DNA from: Methanobacteriota archaeon | Lineage (GTDB): Archaea > Thermoplasmatota > Thermoplasmata > Methanomassiliicoccales > Methanomassiliicoccaceae | DNA: 42,853 bases | Assembly (NCBI GenBank): GCA_012519255.1 | Contig: JAAYQQ010000068.1 | Location: 1 to 42,853, forward strand | Direction: 5' to 3' | Shown: one piece after another, positions 14,447 to 23,691 of the stretch | Layout of the letters: every line of letters starts with the position of its first letter | How positions within the stretch are numbered: position 1 is the first letter of the stretch | Notes under the pieces: generated by a model | The model's input: the letters and a program-made list of their open reading frames with translations, nothing else | What the model was told of the DNA's origin: nothing | Database searches by the model: none | Program-made: the position numbers and the translations under genes

Positions 14447-15701
14447 GCGAACTAGCCTCTAGGGCACACTCCAGAGATTTGTCCCGCATACCCACGGAAT
14501 AGTATATCTCGGACATTTCCTCCAACAACTTGATCTGTTTGGATTTCATGGCTGCGCGGGAAAGCTGGAACATGTCTATGGCCTCATCATCTTCGCCAGT
14601 ATTGATGGCAATGATGCCTAGCAAGAAGTATGCACGGGCCTCAATTTCTGGATCATCGATGCCCCGGTAAACCATCTTCCGCAAGACTCCCCGAGGTTCG
14701 TAAAAGTCATTGTTGCGAACGAGGACCTCGGCTATATTGCATTCCAGGGCGTCGTCGACGCGTTCATCGTAGACGCCACGGGCGCGAATGAACGCCTTAT
14801 ATGCATTATGCCAGTCCTTACGATCCATATACATCAGGCCTTCGATCATGTAACCGTCGAAACGCTCTGAAGGAATGCTTGACGTTTCCATCAGCTTACA
14901 GACGATTAGGCAGTATTCATGCCTCCCTACTCGCCTTGCCGTCTCTGCCTGCATATAGTGCACTACGCCAGTGTAGCCCTCTGTCACGTTCCGTACGTTG
15001 GACACGGCCTCAAAGAGATCCTCGTCCGCATCCAGCAAGAGCTCCCTGGCATGCTCGGATAACAGTATCTCGGCGTCAACATGGCGACGGGCACATACTA
15101 GGTGATATAGTACCTCCTTGAGATCATCCCAGTGTAACCAGTAATCGGCGGCGAAGCTGTGATAGTCTCGCAGCTTCTCGGGGTCCGTTACCGATAGAAC
15201 ATATTCTTTAAGCTCCGAGGGCAGTTCTACCATGCCCTGCTCGTCTGTAGGCAATAAGGTTGTGGCAATATCTGGAAGCACAACCCTTCGGAAGGGCTTT
15301 CGGAACACGCAGGACATGGCTACCACTGGTTTGAACTTCTCGTCCAAGACCCCCCATAGCTCCGGTCCCTTACATTTTCGAATGTCCTGATATGGGATCA
15401 GGTCGATACCTTCTGCTTCTATGAAGTCCTGCACTTCATTGGCTCGCTCCTCCCCTGCAACAGTGAGGAAATACACCTTGCGTTTGGTACGTCCTCTCCT
15501 TATGCGAGAGAGGCGCTCCTTTACATCCCCACTTTCTTTTAGCTTCTTCAGCTCCAGGGCGGCATGGGCACGGGAGATGCGAAGGGCGGCAGCGACACCA
15601 TCCTGTGTAATGTCGATAGGAGCCACATCCTCGTCCAGATATTTTACATATTGAAGTAGGTGGAGTAGTATGCGCTCCCCTACGGTCAGCGACACCGCCA
15701 A
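14424..15701 (-). CDS. Winged-helix plus TPR-repeat protein
   Basis: A 425-residue protein. The N-terminal 85 residues are a winged helix (GERILLHLLQYV, then DGVAAALRISRAHAALELKKLKESG). A linker with a charged patch follows, then a C-terminal helical-repeat region (about 170-420) with TPR-like pairs such as WHNAYKAFIRARGVYDE and EIEARAYFLLGIIAINTGEDDEAIDMF. Several archaeal groups, including Thermoplasmatota and halophiles, encode similar large HTH-TPR proteins of unknown target. The start is TTG 15701, supported by the strong ribosome site AGGAGGAG at 15708-15715. It converges on pheS and overlaps it by 23 bases. Confidence 0.8.
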   Translation of the reverse strand: MAVSLTVGERILLHLLQYVKYLDEDVAPIDITQDGVAAALRISRAHAALELKKLKESGDVKERLSRIRRGRTKRKVYFLTVAGEERANEVQDFIEAEGIDLIPYQDIRKCKGPELWGVLDEKFKPVVAMSCVFRKPFRRVVLPDIATTLLPTDEQGMVELPSELKEYVLSVTDPEKLRDYHSFAADYWLHWDDLKEVLYHLVCARRHVDAEILLSEHARELLLDADEDLFEAVSNVRNVTEGYTGVVHYMQAETARRVGRHEYCLIVCKLMETSSIPSERFDGYMIEGLMYMDRKDWHNAYKAFIRARGVYDERVDDALECNIAEVLVRNNDFYEPRGVLRKMVYRGIDDPEIEARAYFLLGIIAINTGEDDEAIDMFQLSRAAMKSKQIKLLEEMSEIYYSVGMRDKSLECALEASSLKESGTF

Positions 15702-15838
15702 CTATATCTCCTCCTGATAGAGGGTAACGCGTGATTATTATATATTCCATAGCTCCCGATAATTCATCGTGTCCGACATCACAGGAAGTTTCCAGTGACC
15801 TTGGGAGTGCCGCTAGGCTCATTTGATCTATACAAATA

Positions 15839-16039
15839 ATGGCCTTTGAGCAATTGTCTCACTCCGGAGAGGCGGAACGACTTAGGTGTCTGAAACTTCT
15901 TAACGTTCTAGGGCCCCCCAAGCATCCATCGTTTCGGAAAGGATGGGCAATCCCTAGAAAGACATCACTTAACGACTGGACAGGACAACCAGTGAATATA
16001 TTCTATAGAAATGTCCTCGCCAAGAACTTAATAGAATGA
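15839..16039 (+). CDS. Possible small protein (66 residues), weakly supported
   Basis: An open frame of 66 codons from ATG 15839 to TGA in the 383-base space between the HTH-TPR gene and dtdA. It contains HPSFRKGWAIPRKTS and two Trp residues and is basic. There is no ribosome site and no recognised family. The remaining intergenic sequence contains an AT-rich stretch near 15733-15745, probably the promoter of the HTH-TPR gene. I see nothing else there. Confidence 0.22.
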   Translation: MAFEQLSHSGEAERLRCLKLLNVLGPPKHPSFRKGWAIPRKTSLNDWTGQPVNIFYRNVLAKNLIE

Positions 16040-16084
16040 TGTCATGGTTCGCAGGACGTCTGGATGGATTTAGAGGGGCGAAGA

Positions 16085-16918
16085 ATGAGATTGATGGTGT
16101 GCAGTCAGGGGGATGTGGCCAGCGTAAATATCAGAGATGCTCTTCTAACATTGGCGGACTGGGTCACTGAGGGGACCTTCCACGGGCATCCAGTATTGCG
16201 TTGCGGAGACCTCCTTATGGTGACCATTGAAGAGGTTCACATATACGCTGACGCCATCGATGAATTGGTTGAGGCAGGCACTGGACACGCAGTAGATGAG
16301 GTAATCTTCCTATCTCGCCATCGTGCTGCCTCTGGAAAACCTTCGTTGACAGTGCACCCCATTGGTAACTGGGGACAGGCTGACTACGGTGGCAGGGAGG
16401 GCACACTAGTGCCTCCGGCACCGCATCTCATGACCTCACTTCTGAGGAGCGTGAGGGATGCCGCGGAAGAACTATCTTATGATGTCACCTTCGAGGTCAC
16501 CCATCATGGCCCCCTCCTTACCAGGCCGACGCTGTTCGTAGAGATTGGGAGCGGCGAGTCCACCTGGGGAAACATGGATGCTGCCGTGGCCATTGCCAAT
16601 AGCCTGCTGAAGGTGAATGTTCAGGAGTATCCTGTAGCCATAGGGGTCGGCGGCGGACACTATGCTCCCCGTTATACTGATGTCGCCCTAAGCAAGAGAA
16701 TTTCATTTGGCCACATGCTTCCCGGTTACGCCATAGATCTATCTGACCCCAATGACCTTCGTAATAAGATCGAGATGGCCCTATCGGTAAGTGGAGCCAA
16801 GCTAGCTTACATTCATAAAAAATCGATGAAGCGGTCAGAGGCCACCATGGTCGCGGCGACAATTCGCGATCTAGGGGCAGAGATAGTGGACAGCTCTGAC
16901 CTGGAAGATATTGCCTAA
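16085..16918 (+). CDS. dtdA: D-aminoacyl-tRNA deacylase (archaeal DTD2 type)
   Basis: A 277-residue enzyme that hydrolyses D-amino acids from mischarged tRNA. The family signatures are FLSRHRAASGKPSLTVHPIGN (about residues 74-94), FEVTHHGPLLTRPTLFVEIGS (about 135-155) and AIGVGGGHYAPRYT (about 182-195), all intact. The ribosome site GAGGGG lies about seven bases before ATG 16085; codons upstream are open but not needed. It stands alone and is followed by the convergent AhpD-like gene. Confidence 0.93.
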   Translation: MRLMVCSQGDVASVNIRDALLTLADWVTEGTFHGHPVLRCGDLLMVTIEEVHIYADAIDELVEAGTGHAVDEVIFLSRHRAASGKPSLTVHPIGNWGQADYGGREGTLVPPAPHLMTSLLRSVRDAAEELSYDVTFEVTHHGPLLTRPTLFVEIGSGESTWGNMDAAVAIANSLLKVNVQEYPVAIGVGGGHYAPRYTDVALSKRISFGHMLPGYAIDLSDPNDLRNKIEMALSVSGAKLAYIHKKSMKRSEATMVAATIRDLGAEIVDSSDLEDIA

Positions 16919-16979
16919 GAGTTTTTATTACGTCTCAATAGGCGTTATAACACACCTATCATTACTGCGTCTGCCGCTT

Positions 16980-17426
16980 TTATGGCGTATTTTCCACTAC
17001 TTTCTCATTTGTCCCATCGAGCTCGTTGAAGACCTGAGTAAGCCCCCTCTTGGCGACGGACCAGGAAGGAACACCGCCAACGACTACGGCAACATGCATG
17101 GCCTCTATGATCTCCTCTTTAGTGGCTCCGTAGTTGATAGCAACCTTGGCCTGGGGGTAGACACAGTCCTCGCACATACGAACGGCCACGCAGGCCAGGG
17201 CAATGAGGCGTTTGGTCTTCCGGTCAAGGGCGCCATCTTCTACCAGCACGCGATCCAGCTCTTTAATCACTACAGCCAGCTCTGGATTGTGCTTACGGAT
17301 GTGGGCAAGGTTGCTGGGGACATAATTGCCCATGCGGCATCCCATTTCCTCTATTGCTTCTTCGGCGCTCACGGTATCCTTCAGATTGCCCAACCTCTTG
17401 CACTGTTTTTCCTCTTCGTTGGTCAT
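16980..17426 (-). CDS. Carboxymuconolactone decarboxylase / AhpD-like protein
   Basis: A 148-residue all-helical protein of the AhpD-like family. The CxxC redox pair is Cys85/Cys88 in VRMCEDCVY, followed by AINYGATKEEIIEAMHVAVVVGG, the usual second helix. In typical AhpD proteins a His sits four residues after the second Cys; here it is Gln (CVYPQ), so peroxidase partner chemistry may differ. A gamma-carboxymuconolactone decarboxylase role is unlikely without aromatic-degradation neighbours; a thiol redox or carrier role is more plausible. GAGGT precedes ATG 17426 by about eight bases. Confidence 0.82.
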   Translation of the reverse strand: MTNEEEKQCKRLGNLKDTVSAEEAIEEMGCRMGNYVPSNLAHIRKHNPELAVVIKELDRVLVEDGALDRKTKRLIALACVAVRMCEDCVYPQAKVAINYGATKEEIIEAMHVAVVVGGVPSWSVAKRGLTQVFNELDGTNEKVVENTP

Positions 17427-17487
17427 GGTCACTACCTCTAATCAATACGTATTAAATCCGTGACGGCCTGATAATCTTATGCCTTAA

Positions 17488-18168
17488 TCATCCATCGATG
17501 ATCGTTCCTTTGATGGGGCCTCCCCGTATGGCCTGGGACATTTCTTCCAGATCTCGCCCAGCAATAACCAAGACAGGTATGCGGCAGCGCAGGGCAATGT
17601 CCGCCCCCATGGGATCAAAGACCCCTGATCTGCCAGCCCCATGGCCATCACCAAGCATGTCCAGCAATTGTTGAAATGTCATGTGGTGGATCTTTTTTGC
17701 ATCTTTAACTTTCCAAGGATCATCAGAATAGACTCCGTCCACCGCTGTAGCATTTACGATGCGGGCGGCGCCCACTCTCTCGGCCAAGGCGGCGGACACG
17801 CCATCTGTAGTATGACCTGGCGTAGTGCCACCCATGACTACAATAATTCCCTTACGCCCTTGTTCAGCGGCCTCCTCGATAGTATGAGGAATAGTCCCCT
17901 CTGCCACATTACCCAGGGCAAGCTGGAGTAGGCGGGCATTCAGTCTGGTTGCCCCGATGCCCAACTCATCAAGCTGATCTTCCGATGCGTTAAGCTCCCT
18001 GCCCGTATTGATATAATATCGGGCGATCTTCCCCCCTCCGCACACCACATAGATCTCATGATCCTGGGCAAACTTCCGCAAAAGGGATGACAACTGATTC
18101 AAGAATTCGCCATCCCTCTCCTCCGGGTTGATAATTGAGCCCCCGAGGGAGATGACCACCCGTTCCAT
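17488..18168 (-). CDS. pyrH: Uridylate kinase (archaeal type)
   Basis: A 226-residue amino-acid-kinase-fold protein. MERVVISLGGSI opens the phosphate loop; VVCGGGKIARYYI, VVMGGTTPGHTTDGVSA, VNATAVDGVYSDDP and FDPMGADIALRCRIPVLV follow in the order of archaeal UMP kinases. It phosphorylates UMP to UDP with ATP. The frame is open to ATG 18234, but the family begins at MERVV, so 18168 is chosen; no clear ribosome site is visible. It is followed by 62 bases, then the AhpD-like gene on the same strand. Confidence 0.93.
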   Translation of the reverse strand: MERVVISLGGSIINPEERDGEFLNQLSSLLRKFAQDHEIYVVCGGGKIARYYINTGRELNASEDQLDELGIGATRLNARLLQLALGNVAEGTIPHTIEEAAEQGRKGIIVVMGGTTPGHTTDGVSAALAERVGAARIVNATAVDGVYSDDPWKVKDAKKIHHMTFQQLLDMLGDGHGAGRSGVFDPMGADIALRCRIPVLVIAGRDLEEMSQAIRGGPIKGTIIDG

Positions 18169-18352
18169 GCGGCCAGCAAAGGGATGGCCCTTGATAATCC
18201 TTGCCCTGCCTGCAGGCGCCGCATGGTAAAACATCTCAGATCCACGATCGCTGCAGAGGTGTCCTTTGATGATGCCACGCCCCTCCTGTAATCATTATTT
18301 TCTTAAAATTCCCATGAGGTGAACACTCCCGCCTCCCAGCCGTCCGCGACCT

Positions 18353-18678
18353 TCAGCTACAACGTATTTGTTTAGACATGAGCCCATATCGGTAGGTAAC
18401 AATTCGGTCTTGAGCCAATAGTGTTCCATCCTCAAAACCACTGCTCATCCAATACAGCATATGGGGCTCAGGGAATGACTTGTAATTGATGTCAATCTCT
18501 TTACCTGCCGGCCATTTGTCTATTCTCTACCCAAGCTTGTCCCCTGCAACACCATGGCGCCATGTGCCGTGACAGTGCCAGGTGTAATTCGCGCCGTTCG
18601 ACAGCTGAGGCCGCCCACGTTCAGTTCAACGAATGAAGTGAACACGGTCTCACTCAATCGTGCCGACAAAACCGACAT
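18353..18678 (-). pseudogene. Probable frameshifted gene remnant
   Basis: The 907 bases between pyrH and aRF1 lack an intact gene. On the minus strand an ATG at 18678 opens a frame reading LSETVFTSFVELNVGGLS. Another frame then reads NGANYTWHCHGTWRHG, and after a TAG the same frame continues with DKWPAGKEIDINYKSFPEP, HMLYWMSSGFEDGTLLAQD and RIVTYRYGLMSKQ before TGA 18353-18355. The three pieces line up as one protein of about 105 residues damaged by at least a frameshift and a stop. I do not recognise the family. The rest of the space (18679-19014) shows nothing I can support. Confidence 0.42.
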
Positions 18679-19014
18679 AAATTATTGAATCCACAATGCT
18701 ACATATCTTGATGATCTGCTGAGGTGCCAGCTCATCTGCATGAGCATGGATGCTTCAGCCCCCCATCGAAACCTCCTTATATCGCTTCCGCAGCTGAGGT
18801 CAATGAACATTATTAAGATGATACTGGTGGAGGATCATATCATTCCACTGTGGCCTGGTTCTTCTCATTTGAGTCACCTTTCCATTGTATAGTGAACTTT
18901 GAGGCACGAATGGGAAATGCTCTACTTTCCAATACATTCTATCGATCCATCGAAAAATAAAATACAGGGGCCCCAGGCATCGATAGGTGAGACATGGAAT
19001 CAAGATGACATTGG

Positions 19015-19026
19015 GAAAGGTTTATT
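19015..19026 (+). promoter_or_regulatory. BRE/TATA box of the aRF1-ArgRS operon
   Basis: GAAAGG followed by TTTATTA, about 50 bases before ATG 19076. The resulting leader of roughly 25-30 bases contains AAGGTC about ten bases before the start. Confidence 0.6.
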
Positions 19027-19075
19027 AGAGCAATTCATTTAGAGTGCACAGCGTAATAAGAAGGTCGTTATTATT

Positions 19076-20326
19076 ATGGCTCCCGAAGAAGCCGTTAATG
19101 AAAGTATGATTGAAAAGCGTCGGTATGATTTCAAGCGTGCATTGGAAGATATCCGGGACCTCCAGGGGCGTGGCACCGAACTCGTCTCTGTTTATGTCCC
19201 TCCAGATAAGCAAATATCTGATGTCGCAAGCTACATCCGTAATGAATATTCGCAGTCTCAAAACATCAAGAGTAAGAGGACCAACAAGGCCGTCACTGGC
19301 GCCCTTGAGTCTATTCTTGCCCGTCTGAAATACTTCAAGACGCCCCCCGCCAATGGACTCATCTTCTTTGTAGGGGAGGTAGCTACCACAGGGGATCAGA
19401 CCCGGCAGGTACAGTATGTGCTGGAGCCGCCCGAGCCGATCACCTCATTCATGTATCGCTGTGACTCCGAGTTCTACACCGAGAAGCTATGGGACATGCT
19501 CGATGATAAGAAGACCTTTGGTCTCGTGGTCATCGACAGAAGCGAGGCGACCGTGGGGCTGCTCAAGGGAAAGCAAATAATCCCGGTCAAAAATATTCCC
19601 TCCCTTGTCCCGTCAAAGCACACCAGGGGAGGACAGTCGTCGGTACGGTTTGAGAGGCTTATTGAGATCGCCGCTCACGAGTTCTTCAAGAAGGTTGCTG
19701 ATATCGCCTCGGAAACATTCCTTAACGTCGAGAACCTACAGGGCGTTCTGATCGGTGGCCCCGGAGCCACGAAGGAATTCTTTGTCAAGGAAGAGTATCT
19801 TCACCACGAAATTCGGAAGAAGATCCTCAATACATATGATACTGGCTACACCGACGAATATGGATTAAAGGAGCTGGTGGAAAATGCCAAGGACTCACTG
19901 GCCGAGCTTGATCTGATGCGGGAGAAGGAACTCGTACAGCGCCTTCTGGAAGAGATCAGGAAGTCCGATAAAGGTCTGGCCACTTACGGCGAAGATCAGG
20001 TCCGGCATGCCCTTCAGATTGGGGCAGTAGATGTACTCCTGGTATCCGAAGACCTGCGGAAGATGCGTGTCAGCTTCAAGTGCTCATGTGGCAATGAGGG
20101 CGCAGTCACGGTGGATCGAGAGGAGGATGTAAAGTGTCCCCAGTGCCCCGACTCTACACCGGAGATTGTGGAGAGCAAAGACCTGGTCGATGATCTCTAT
20201 GATGAGGCAGGCAAGGTTGGTACCTCCGTCGAACTACTCTCCTCCGATTCAGAAGAGGGTGAGATGCTAATGAAGGCGTTCGGCGGCATCGCTGCCGTGC
20301 TGAGGTTCCCTATAGGGGTGATGTGA
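19076..20326 (+). CDS. prf1: Peptide chain release factor aRF1
   Basis: A 416-residue archaeal release factor 1. The stop-codon recognition motifs are intact: NIKS at residues 63-66 and YRCDSEF at 127-133. The GGQ catalytic loop is at 185-187 within KHTRGGQSSVRFERL, and GVLIGGPGATKEFF lies in the middle domain. A CSCGNEG...CPQC mini-domain is near the C-terminus. It terminates translation at all three stop codons. Its stop overlaps the ArgRS start (TGATG), so the two are translationally coupled. Confidence 0.97.
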   Translation: MAPEEAVNESMIEKRRYDFKRALEDIRDLQGRGTELVSVYVPPDKQISDVASYIRNEYSQSQNIKSKRTNKAVTGALESILARLKYFKTPPANGLIFFVGEVATTGDQTRQVQYVLEPPEPITSFMYRCDSEFYTEKLWDMLDDKKTFGLVVIDRSEATVGLLKGKQIIPVKNIPSLVPSKHTRGGQSSVRFERLIEIAAHEFFKKVADIASETFLNVENLQGVLIGGPGATKEFFVKEEYLHHEIRKKILNTYDTGYTDEYGLKELVENAKDSLAELDLMREKELVQRLLEEIRKSDKGLATYGEDQVRHALQIGAVDVLLVSEDLRKMRVSFKCSCGNEGAVTVDREEDVKCPQCPDSTPEIVESKDLVDDLYDEAGKVGTSVELLSSDSEEGEMLMKAFGGIAAVLRFPIGVM

Positions 20327-22041
20327 TGGATCCCCTACAGCCATTCCGTGATGAGGTGGAGAATGCGGCCAGTTTGGCTTTCCGTGCCCTAGGATGTGAG
20401 GTCAACCTTGATGTTGAGATTCCTTCCTCGGGCATCGCCGATCTCGCAATCCCGTGTTTTCCACTCGCCAAGGTGCTTCGAAAGTCTCCGATCCTCATCG
20501 CCGAGGAGGCGGCTGCCAAGCTTCCTCCATTGACCCAGGTCTCCAGGGCCTGGGCCGAGAAAGGTTATCTGAATTTCAAAATAGACGAGGCCATACTGGC
20601 TCGTTCCACCGTGGAAATGATCCTCCGCGAGGGCGCCCGGTATGGGAGAGGCGAGGAAAAGAAAGAGAGCATACTGCTCGAACATACATCTGTCAATCCG
20701 ACCGGGCCGATCCACGTGGGTCGGGCGCGCAACCCCATAATTGGAGATACGCTCGCTCGATGCATGCGCGCCTGCGGGTACGCTGTTACTACCGAATATC
20801 TCGTTAATGATGTGGGCAAGCAGGTCGTGTTGCTGGCATGGGGCTTAGAGCACATTCCGCCATCTGAGGTCGATGCCGTTGAGAGAGACAAGGCCGATCA
20901 TCGCCTGGTACCTTTCTATAGAAAGGCGAATGAGATGATGGAGGGCGACCCATTAGTGGCAGAACAGGTCGCCGATATGCTGGTGCGCTTTGAGGCTGGG
21001 GATGCCGAGGTCATAGATACAGTCCGCAAGACTGCCAAGCTCATGCTCGATGGCATCGTGGAGAGTCTTGATGACATCAACGTTCACATCGAAAATTTTG
21101 TCTGGGAGTCAGACTTTATCAAGGATGGCTCGGCCCATCGAGTGGTGGAAGCACTCAAAAAATGTGAGGTATGCAAGGAAGATGAGGGTGCCCACTATCT
21201 TGACCTGGAGGGCTGTGGCATCCATGGGCGGGGGACCAAGTTCTTCTTCACACGTGCCGATGGCACCACACTCTACACGACCAGGGATATCGCATATCAT
21301 CTCAACAAATTTAGTCGGGCGGACCGAGTGATCAATATATTGGGGGAGGATCAGAAACTTGGCCAGGCACAGCTAGCCAATGCCCTTCGATTCCTGGGTA
21401 AAAAAAGGATCCCAGAGTGCATATTCTATTCCTTTGTGTCGTTGCCAGAGGGCCGCATGTCCACGCGAAAAGGCGTTGTCGTTTACCTCGATGATCTCAT
21501 CGAGGAGGCAGAGGAGCGCGCCCTGGAGGAAGTAAAGAAGCGCCGCACCGACCTTTCACAAGAAAAGATGGAATCCATCGCCAGGGCCATAGGCCGCGGT
21601 GCCGTGCGTTATAATATTGTCCGCATACAGCCGGAGAAACAATTAGTCTTCAGATGGGAGGATGCGTTGAACTTCGAAGGCAACTCTGCGCCCTTTGTAC
21701 AGTATGCCCATGCCCGCGCCTGCAGCATCCTTCGAAAGGCTGGAGACTTTGACCGCTCGGTTGATCTAACTCTTCTCTCCAATGAATATGAGATTCGTCT
21801 GATCAAGACATTGGCTCGCCTACCCTCGGTCATTGAGGAGGCGGGAGAAAAGGCACGCATTCATTTACTCCCTGCATACTGCCAGGAAGTTGCTACCACC
21901 TTCAATCAATTTTATACATACGTGCCAGTGCTGAAGGGCGAGGAACTGAAAGATGCTCGTCTGGCCCTGGTAGAGGCAACCCGCATAGTTCTCGTCAACG
22001 CGCTTGGGATACTTGGCCTCCGTGCTCCGGAGGAGATGTAG
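20326..22041 (+). CDS. argS: Arginyl-tRNA synthetase
   Basis: A 571-residue class I synthetase. The N-terminal ArgRS additional domain covers roughly residues 1-90. The HIGH signature is HVGR at 130-133 in SVNPTGPIHVGRARN. YTTRDIAYHL and NILGEDQKLGQ are conserved blocks, the KMSKS counterpart is MSTRKG, and the C-terminal anticodon domain contains FVQYAHARACSI and CQEVATTFNQFY. It charges tRNA-Arg. It begins on the aRF1 stop and ends with TAG directly before the acetyltransferase start. Confidence 0.96.
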   Translation: MDPLQPFRDEVENAASLAFRALGCEVNLDVEIPSSGIADLAIPCFPLAKVLRKSPILIAEEAAAKLPPLTQVSRAWAEKGYLNFKIDEAILARSTVEMILREGARYGRGEEKKESILLEHTSVNPTGPIHVGRARNPIIGDTLARCMRACGYAVTTEYLVNDVGKQVVLLAWGLEHIPPSEVDAVERDKADHRLVPFYRKANEMMEGDPLVAEQVADMLVRFEAGDAEVIDTVRKTAKLMLDGIVESLDDINVHIENFVWESDFIKDGSAHRVVEALKKCEVCKEDEGAHYLDLEGCGIHGRGTKFFFTRADGTTLYTTRDIAYHLNKFSRADRVINILGEDQKLGQAQLANALRFLGKKRIPECIFYSFVSLPEGRMSTRKGVVVYLDDLIEEAEERALEEVKKRRTDLSQEKMESIARAIGRGAVRYNIVRIQPEKQLVFRWEDALNFEGNSAPFVQYAHARACSILRKAGDFDRSVDLTLLSNEYEIRLIKTLARLPSVIEEAGEKARIHLLPAYCQEVATTFNQFYTYVPVLKGEELKDARLALVEATRIVLVNALGILGLRAPEEM

Positions 22042-22530
22042 ATGAAGATAGCGCCTTTAACTGATGAGGACCGCGTCTCCGTGCGCGTACTTGAGCTGGC
22101 ATGTATCAAGGAGTATGTCGAAGAGTGTATGAAGAGGAGCTGGGATGAGTTTGACCTGGATGTGAGGCAGAAGCTGGGCGCCTCCGCCAGTGGTTCCTTT
22201 GGCCACTACAGAGACTCCGGCCTAAGCTTTGTTGCCAAGGAGGGCGACCAGGTGATAGGCTTCATCTTTGCCCAGATAATTAATTGGATAGATGGCATTG
22301 AGAAAGTGGTGTGGGTGGAGAATATCGGCGTTGATCCGGAGTTCCGGCGCATGGGAATTGGCTACATGCTGCTCCGCCATCTGGCAGAGGAGGGCGTGAA
22401 GCAGGGTGCTCAATTGGTGCATAGTTCGATCTCCCCAGACAATATTTCATCGCTTCTGCTACACAAGAAAATGAACTTTCTGGCAGAGGATCGCAAGATC
22501 GCATATCTCGATCTCAGCACCTTTGTCTGA
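22042..22530 (+). CDS. GNAT-family N-acetyltransferase
   Basis: A 162-residue GNAT protein. The acetyl-CoA pyrophosphate loop is RRMGIGYMLLRHL (about residues 100-112), preceded by VENIGVDPEFR. VHSSISPDNISSLLLHKKMNF is the usual final strand-helix. Substrate unknown; protein N-terminal, amino-acid or small-molecule acetylation are all possible. It starts immediately after the argS stop with GGAG in the end of argS as its ribosome site, so it is the third gene of the aRF1-ArgRS operon. Confidence 0.85.
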   Translation: MKIAPLTDEDRVSVRVLELACIKEYVEECMKRSWDEFDLDVRQKLGASASGSFGHYRDSGLSFVAKEGDQVIGFIFAQIINWIDGIEKVVWVENIGVDPEFRRMGIGYMLLRHLAEEGVKQGAQLVHSSISPDNISSLLLHKKMNFLAEDRKIAYLDLSTFV

Positions 22531-22721
22531 GCGCCGGTCTGGATATCTAGGGGCCATCTTGCCCAGGCATCATGGTAACATTCATCTGCCCCTGCCGAGC
22601 TGGTCGCATTACTGATACCCTCGGCTTGACATGCACGATGGCGATTTGACGCTTCATCCAGCAGCATCACACGTAAGTCTGGATTAGGATAAGGGACATG
22701 GATGCTCTCCCGCAACATCCG

Positions 22722-22841
22722 TCATGCTGAAGAGCTTAACTTTTCATCCATTCCCGTCGGCGGTGTGATGATATGATTGACCATTTGCAATCCCAGATTA
22801 CACATGTCATGGCCTGCCAGGGTCTTGATGCTGTTGGGCAC
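22722..22841 (-). CDS. Possible small ORF or gene remnant downstream of lplA
   Basis: In the 405 bases between the acetyltransferase and lplA, a minus-strand GTG at 22841 follows GGAGGGG at a short spacing. It encodes 39 residues containing KTLAGHDMCNLGLQMVN and ITPPTGMDEKL. A second open stretch directly downstream (RESIHVPYPNPDLRVMLLDE) lies in another frame. They may be parts of one decayed gene or a genuine small protein; the family is not recognised. Nothing else supportable lies in this space. Confidence 0.25.
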   Translation of the reverse strand: MPNSIKTLAGHDMCNLGLQMVNHIITPPTGMDEKLSSSA

Positions 22842-22935
22842 GTCCCCTCCTCATATTGGAATGTGGCGCATCTCCCAGCATTTTGCCAATATGTCAGAAT
22901 ATATCCACGTGCCTAGATGGGGGAGGCGCATTCCC

Positions 22936-23658
22936 TCAGCGCAGGAAGGTATGTCTGGAGGTGCCGTACTTATTCCTTATAAGATCTGCTACCAGTGTTT
23001 CTTCCCTTTCGGTCATCGAACCGGGCGTGATACTCTCATCGAGCGCGCGGGAGAATCCCTTTACGAGCGCCCCCTTGACCACATCCATTGATGGCACATA
23101 TTCCATCTCCTTTGCCAGGGCAGTCATGCCATCGGCCGTTCTCTTACGGGAGCGAAGCACGTCCGACATCAGGGTGAGATCGGTGTCTACAAGAATGGTT
23201 CCGTGCTGCGCTATAACATTTCCCCGGCGTAGCTGGGCACTGCCAGAGATCTTCCTTCCGCCAATAAGGACGTCGTTCACCGGCTCGAACTCGCCATCAA
23301 GACCTAGCAGGGAGAGGGCCTCGAGAATGCCACGGCAGACTATTCTGAATGCCTCAGCAGGCGAGGAGGGGAGGTCGGAGCGGTGGACGGTGAGGGAGTA
23401 GATGATCTGCCCCGGATCAGTGTAAATGGTACTCCCTCCAGACATGCGACGGATGAGGCGGACCTCTTTCTCCTTGGCCTTTGCTAGATCAACGCACTCT
23501 TCCACTTTCTGGAAGTGGCCCAGGGAGATTGTAGGAACATCGCGCCTGTAAAAGTGGAGCGTGTTGGGGACAATCCCCTCATTCCTGGCAATGAGTATGG
23601 CCTCGTCAGCGGCCGCGGTGTAGGCGGGGCTCTGCAGATCGGAGTCGATCAGGCGCAT
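22936..23658 (-). CDS. lplA: Lipoate-protein ligase A-like protein
   Basis: A 240-residue biotin/lipoate ligase-fold protein. The substrate loop reads RRMSGGSTIY (Ser where many ligases have the third Gly), followed by NDVLIGGRKISGSAQLRRGNVIAQHGTILVD, which carries the conserved lysine. It attaches lipoate to lipoyl domains of 2-oxoacid dehydrogenase or glycine-cleavage proteins; none is in the window. The length suits an archaeal catalytic subunit that may need a separate LplB-like partner. It lies 33 bases after purP on the same strand. Confidence 0.88.
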   Translation of the reverse strand: MRLIDSDLQSPAYTAAADEAILIARNEGIVPNTLHFYRRDVPTISLGHFQKVEECVDLAKAKEKEVRLIRRMSGGSTIYTDPGQIIYSLTVHRSDLPSSPAEAFRIVCRGILEALSLLGLDGEFEPVNDVLIGGRKISGSAQLRRGNVIAQHGTILVDTDLTLMSDVLRSRKRTADGMTALAKEMEYVPSMDVVKGALVKGFSRALDESITPGSMTEREETLVADLIRNKYGTSRHTFLR

Positions 23659-23691
23659 GTTCGTGATCGTTCGAGATCGTTTTTCACTTGC

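Noticed and set aside
16911-17441. Rightward 176-codon frame opposite the AhpD-like gene
   Set aside because: It is the complement of a clear CxxC AhpD-like gene, and its translation has no family resemblance.
18700-18770. C/D box guide RNA suggested by TTGATGA and CTGA words
   Set aside because: The boxes are only a few bases apart, leaving no room for a guide, and a terminal stem is missing.
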